Positions 6,872 to 8,946 of a stretch of DNA of 8,946 nucleotides are shown here, piece by piece. Each line of letters starts with the position of its first letter. The stretch's first letter is position 1. The position numbers were made by a program, and so were the translations under genes. Source of the DNA: Caryophanales bacterium (GTDB taxonomy: Bacteria; Bacillota_I; Bacilli_A; RFN20; CAG-826); assembly GCA_028726925.1 (NCBI GenBank), contig JAQYPI010000080.1, positions 1 to 8,946 on the forward strand, in the 5' to 3' direction. The notes under the pieces were generated by a model. The model had not been told where the DNA came from and did no database searches. It saw nothing but the letters and a program-made list of their open reading frames with translations.

Positions 6872-6908
6872 ATTCGACGGAAATGGCTTGGGCATTATCT
6901 AAGGTCTT
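6870..6908 (-). pseudogene. C-terminal end of a lost transposase (left arm)
   Basis: The minus strand reads KTLDNAQAISVE then TAA. The same ending, ILKNAKAIAVE, is read on the plus strand in the right arm (8068-8100). Conservation of L-x-N-A-x-A-I-x-V-E at the protein level, with differences spread over the DNA, indicates a true coding end. An in-frame stop lies just upstream at the deletion point. Confidence 0.55.
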
Positions 6909-7019
6909 CCTTCACTAGATCGGTGAAGGAACATGCGTAGCATGTTGAAAAGCCTAAGGTTGGTGACTGAAAAAGAGGCTGCCGATCAACCACTAGGTTT
7001 TTCAACAGCCCCTATATAC

Positions 7020-8003
7020 TCATATTATTGGAGTAGGATTACCATCAGCGTCATATTCCCATTCTCCAGCCCAATAAACTGGTCTACCTGAATAATTCCA
7101 TTCCCGAGGCCATCCACTTGGTCGTGAGGATGCTTCACAGTAGATTGTTAAGGAACTACATCCAGCAAAGGCATAATAACCAATTGTGGTTACGCTATCT
7201 GGGATTGTGATGCTCGTTAAAGAACTACACCTAATAAAGGCATAATTACTAATTGTGGTTACGCTATCTGGGATTACTATACTTATTAAGGAACTACATC
7301 CATCGAAGGCATGATAATCAATTGTGGTTACGCTATCTGGGATTACTATACTGGTTAATGAACTACAACCATAGAAGGCAAATAAACCAATTGTGGTTAC
7401 GCTATCTGGGATTACTATACTGGTTAAGGAAGTACAGTCTTTGAATGCATTTGCTCCAATATTTGTAACTGAATTAGGAATAGTAATTTTTTCTAAATTT
7501 AAACAAGAAGCAAATCCACCACAACCTAGCTCGCTTGTATCACCATAAATAGAAGTTACTGCGTAATTTTTATATGTAGAAGGAATCACTATTTCTTTTA
7601 AAAGCTTCGCTCTACCAACCGCTACTGCACATTCAGTATCGTTAATAGGATAAAATTCTAATCCTTCAGTACCGTTATGATCGGAAGAAACATCTTTTCC
7701 GTCTTCGCCTTTAATGTTCCCTTGTAAAACCCAAACATCACTAGTTTTGACATAATAATTCCATGTATCTAAATCAATGTAAGAATCTCCATTTTTACCT
7801 AAATTAGAATCGGGTTTTCCATTGCCGGTTAGCAGAGAGGATCCATCTTTGCCGTTTTCACCTTGAGGACCCTGTGGACCTGTTTCTCCTTGAATTCCTT
7901 GTTCTCCTTGTGGGCCTTGAGGTCCTGTAATTGAGCAAGAACTTAAACCAGGTAGTGAAGCAGTTGATAAAAGCATTAAACCAACAACTTTTCTTAATTT
8001 CAT
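7020..8003 (-). CDS. BspA-type leucine-rich-repeat lipoprotein with collagen-like stalk
   Basis: 327 aa. The signal peptide (1-22) ends in the lipobox LSSC with Cys23 as lipidation site, so the mature protein should be attached to the outer face of the membrane. Residues 27-56 are ten G-X-Y triplets (GPQGPQGEQGIQGETGPQ is typical), a collagen-like stalk. Residues 60-130 form a linker with a GENGKDG-like motif repeated as GEDGKDV. Residues 170-284 are five 23-residue LRR_5 repeats of the form LTSIVIPDSVTTIGxxAFxG followed by CSS, preceded by a degenerate repeat at 134-169. The C-terminus (295-327) is Trp/Tyr-rich and ends near WEYDADGNPTP. BspA-type LRR proteins are surface adhesins or ligand binders; the ligand is unknown. 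The start at 8003 has AGAAAGG 12 nt upstream. Base composition is far more AT-rich than all neighbours, and the gene lies inside the inverted-repeat cassette, so it was probably acquired. Confidence 0.9.
   Translation of the reverse strand: MKLRKVVGLMLLSTASLPGLSSCSITGPQGPQGEQGIQGETGPQGPQGENGKDGSSLLTGNGKPDSNLGKNGDSYIDLDTWNYYVKTSDVWVLQGNIKGEDGKDVSSDHNGTEGLEFYPINDTECAVAVGRAKLLKEIVIPSTYKNYAVTSIYGDTSELGCGGFASCLNLEKITIPNSVTNIGANAFKDCTSLTSIVIPDSVTTIGLFAFYGCSSLTSIVIPDSVTTIDYHAFDGCSSLISIVIPDSVTTISNYAFIRCSSLTSITIPDSVTTIGYYAFAGCSSLTIYCEASSRPSGWPREWNYSGRPVYWAGEWEYDADGNPTPII
7152..7496 (-). repeat. five tandem 69-bp repeats encoding LRR units
   Basis: A conserved core, AATTGTGGTTACGCTATCTG on the plus strand, recurs at 7182, 7251, 7320 and 7389, exactly 69 bp apart. 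A fifth, more divergent unit ends at 7496. Each unit is one 23-residue LRR. The near identity of the inner units at the DNA level points to recent duplication and possible copy-number change. Confidence 0.9.
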
Positions 8004-8067
8004 AAAAAATTCACGCCTTTCTTAATCAACGAATAACTAAATATTATTGAGTTTCTAGGTTTTTTGC

Positions 8068-8103
8068 ATCCTGAAAAATGCCAAAGCCATTGCCGTTGAA
8101 TCA
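8068..8103 (+). pseudogene. C-terminal end of a lost transposase (right arm)
   Basis: The plus strand reads ILKNAKAIAVE. The codon that is the TAA stop in the left arm is TCA here, so the frame would run on through the terminator hairpin and the IS end. Upstream of 8068 the frame soon meets TAG (8056-8058) in AT-rich DNA that belongs to the LRR gene's 5' region. Only the last eleven or so codons remain. Confidence 0.5.
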
Positions 8104-8165
8104 AAAAAGCGTCAGTTCATCGAATATCTGACGCTATTGATTCAGAGGAGTTTTTCAACACCCCC
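8077..8165 (-). repeat. right inverted-repeat arm of the cassette (solo IS end)
   Basis: It is the inverted counterpart of 6810-6896. Apart from the hairpin loop and a few single-base changes the arms are the same. Unlike the left side there is no second IS end next to it, so this is a solo 3' end. It finishes 19 bp from the stop codon of the four-helix membrane protein gene. Confidence 0.85.
8103..8135 (-). terminator. terminator hairpin in the right arm
   Basis: On the minus strand AGCGTCAG pairs with CTGACGCT around a 12-nt loop and is followed by six Ts. It would stop transcription coming from the membrane-protein gene at 8185-8661 before it enters the LRR gene. That gene shows no other terminator. 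Confidence 0.65.
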
Positions 8166-8184
8166 TAATTCGTTTTGCTTTTGC

Positions 8185-8661
8185 TTAGGCCTTGATGCCG
8201 AGATACGCCCCATAGAGCCCGAGGACCGAGCCGAGGATCGCGAACACGGAAGGAAGGATGGCCCCGACCCCGAGAGCGAGGTCGTCAACATCGTAAGCAG
8301 GAGCGCCCGTGATGGTGCCCGCGGCGAGGAAGATGCCCTTGCCGTTAAGGAGGATGATCGCCCCGGCGAGGAGAAGAAGCGTCGTGACGCCGAGGACGAT
8401 GCCGCCGATCTTGCCCGGCAGGATACCACCGAGTAGGGCGAAGACGCTCGCGGCAACGAAGAAGGCGAACGCGGTCGTGAAGAGGGGCATCTCGTTATAG
8501 CCCATCTCCTCGGCGCGGAAGATGAAGCCGAAGATAGATCCGCGGCCGTCGGGGATGGAATTGACGTCCGCGAAGAGGTTGCCGAAGAGGCTGAAGATGG
8601 CCACGAGAGCGCAGGCGAGAACCACGATCCCGAGGAAGAGTTTCATTTTCTTGTTTCTCAT
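8185..8661 (-). CDS. small four-helix integral membrane protein, unknown function
   Basis: 158 aa with four predicted membrane segments at about 8-30, 58-81, 84-106 and 128-155. A ~27-residue loop lies after the first helix (33-57, with NSIPDGRG) and a shorter loop after the third (107-127, GAPAYDVDD). No charged catalytic motif, lipobox or named domain is visible. The start at 8661 is preceded by a weak TAGG; a second in-frame Met at residue 6 has no ribosome site. The candidate promoter at 8684-8712 lies immediately upstream, so it may be transcribed independently of the transporter gene. The downstream region was replaced by the cassette end at 8165. Confidence 0.75.
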   Translation of the reverse strand: MRNKKMKLFLGIVVLACALVAIFSLFGNLFADVNSIPDGRGSIFGFIFRAEEMGYNEMPLFTTAFAFFVAASVFALLGGILPGKIGGIVLGVTTLLLLAGAIILLNGKGIFLAAGTITGAPAYDVDDLALGVGAILPSVFAILGSVLGLYGAYLGIKA

Positions 8662-8683
8662 AATTTAGTACCTAACGGGGGAA

Positions 8684-8712
8684 AGTATAGCCTTCCTTAG
8701 AAGGAAGAGCAA
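8684..8712 (-). promoter_or_regulatory. candidate promoter with a palindrome in its spacer
   Basis: On the minus strand TTGCTC (8712-8707), a 17-bp spacer and TATACT (8689-8684). The spacer almost coincides with CTTCCTT-CT-AAGGAAG (8707-8692), a 7-bp inverted repeat. A dimeric regulator bound there would sit between -35 and -10. The -35 match is only partial. The repeat is not followed by Ts, so it is unlikely to be a terminator of the upstream gene. Confidence 0.4.
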
Positions 8713-8727
8713 CTAGGGAGATTCCCT

Positions 8728-8946
8728 TCAACTCCCTTTTTCGGCCCGTTTGGCTGCCTTGCGGTCGCGCAGGATGAGCCAGAGGATCGGGGCAAGGGTG
8801 AGAACGGCCGCGATGGCGACCACGATCCACATGTTGCGGTCCGGGGCCTTGACCGTTTCCCCGAAGTCATTGACATAGGTCGAGTCGAAGACAAGCGCGG
8901 AGAGGTTGCTGCCGATGACCATCGGGAGCATGACGGCGAACACCAT
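8728..8946 (-). CDS. C-terminal end of a probable multi-pass (MFS-like) transporter, partial
   Basis: The window cuts this gene; 72 residues plus the TGA stop are visible. Two hydrophobic segments, MVFAVMLPMVIGSNLSALVF at the edge and WIVVAIAAVLTLAPILWLIL (about residues 40-59), are joined by a polar loop with NDFGETVKAPD. They are followed by a basic tail, RDRKAAKRAEKG. This is the layout of the last two helices and cytoplasmic tail of a 12-helix major-facilitator-type carrier. Family assignment from this end alone is tentative. The ATG at the window edge is probably internal. Confidence 0.55.
   Translation of the reverse strand: MVFAVMLPMVIGSNLSALVFDSTYVNDFGETVKAPDRNMWIVVAIAAVLTLAPILWLILRDRKAAKRAEKGS

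Larger units (their letters stand above)
6810..7012 (-). mobile_element. 203-bp MITE-like, internally deleted IS
   Basis: Its ends are 15/16 inverted repeats: GGGGGTGTTGAAAAAC at 6810-6825 and GGGGCTGTTGAAAAAC read inward from 7012. Inside are hairpins at 6836-6869, 6907-6931 (9-bp stem TTCCTTCAC/GTGAAGGAA) and 6931-6945 (ACATGC/GCATGT). The end at 7012 is 7 bp from the stop codon of the LRR gene. The piece has both termini and the last transposase codons but none of the catalytic core, as expected of a non-autonomous derivative of an IS elsewhere in the genome. Confidence 0.65.
6810..8165. mobile_element. 1356-bp inverted-repeat-bounded cassette carrying an LRR lipoprotein gene
   Basis: The two ends are inverted copies: 6810-6896 matches the reverse complement of 8077-8165. 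The outermost 24 bp are identical on both sides (GGGGGTGTTGAAAAACTCCT then CTGA). Both arms carry the last codons of the same transposase, so each is the 3' end of one IS type in opposite orientation. Between them lies only the LRR lipoprotein gene and a short second IS end at 7012. DNA inside is clearly AT-richer than the surroundings. No transposase survives, so movement would need one supplied in trans. I find no matching target duplication: the left flank ends ACAAAA and the right flank begins TAATTC. The IS family is not certain from the ends alone. Confidence 0.7.

Noticed and set aside
7152..7496. CRISPR-like spaced repeats
   Set aside because: The 69-bp periodicity is an in-frame 23-residue LRR; there are no unique spacers and no cas genes.
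6804..8172. Target-site duplication around the cassette
   Set aside because: The bases outside the two ends (ACAAAA and TAATTC) do not match at any short length, nor do those around 6810-7012.
8137..8436. 99-codon open frame on the plus strand running out of the right arm
   Set aside because: It crosses the IS end and then lies antisense to the four-helix membrane protein gene; it results from loss of the transposase stop.

Overview
The window reads as a chromosomal segment of a GC-rich relative of the Bacilli/Mollicutes, of the kind found among uncultured gut lineages. This rests on the purine-rich GGAGG ribosome sites, a CarD-family regulator, a BspA-type leucine-rich-repeat lipoprotein and envelope proteins of unknown family. 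TGA works as a stop (the CarD gene, the LRR gene and the last gene all end in TGA), so this is the standard bacterial code and not the Mycoplasma code. Taxonomy is inference only.

Layout. 1-395 (-): 5' part of an NAD(P)-binding dehydrogenase related to dihydrodipicolinate reductase. 570-5288 (-): a two-gene unit, a 315-aa membrane-anchored extracytoplasmic protein followed after 30 bp by a 1246-aa one; both are of unknown function and the unit ends in a clear terminator (527-562). 5289-5836: a long intergenic region. On its minus strand it carries four consecutive hairpins, the last followed by a T run (a candidate small RNA or long leader); on its plus strand it carries a good promoter (5754-5782). 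5837-6325 (+): a CarD-family transcription regulator with its own terminator.

6275-8165 is a mosaic of mobile-element debris. The last ~95 bp of the CarD gene, terminator included, occur twice (6275-6370 and 6716-6809), with a frameshifted, truncated IS3-type transposase remnant between the copies. Next comes a 1356-bp cassette (6810-8165) bounded by ~88-bp imperfect inverted repeats. Each arm holds the last codons of the same lost transposase and an inward-blocking terminator hairpin. The left arm belongs to a 203-bp MITE-like element with two ends of its own. The only intact gene inside is an AT-richer lipoprotein with collagen-like G-X-Y triplets and five near-identical 69-bp LRR repeats. 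No transposase is left in the cassette.

8166-8946 (-) returns to native-looking GC-rich DNA: the C-terminal end of a probable polytopic transporter and a four-helix membrane protein. Between them lies a candidate promoter with a palindrome in its spacer.

The most unusual parts are the LRR lipoprotein cassette, the duplicated CarD gene end and the hairpin array at 5602-5742. The two-gene envelope operon is the largest unexplained coding content.
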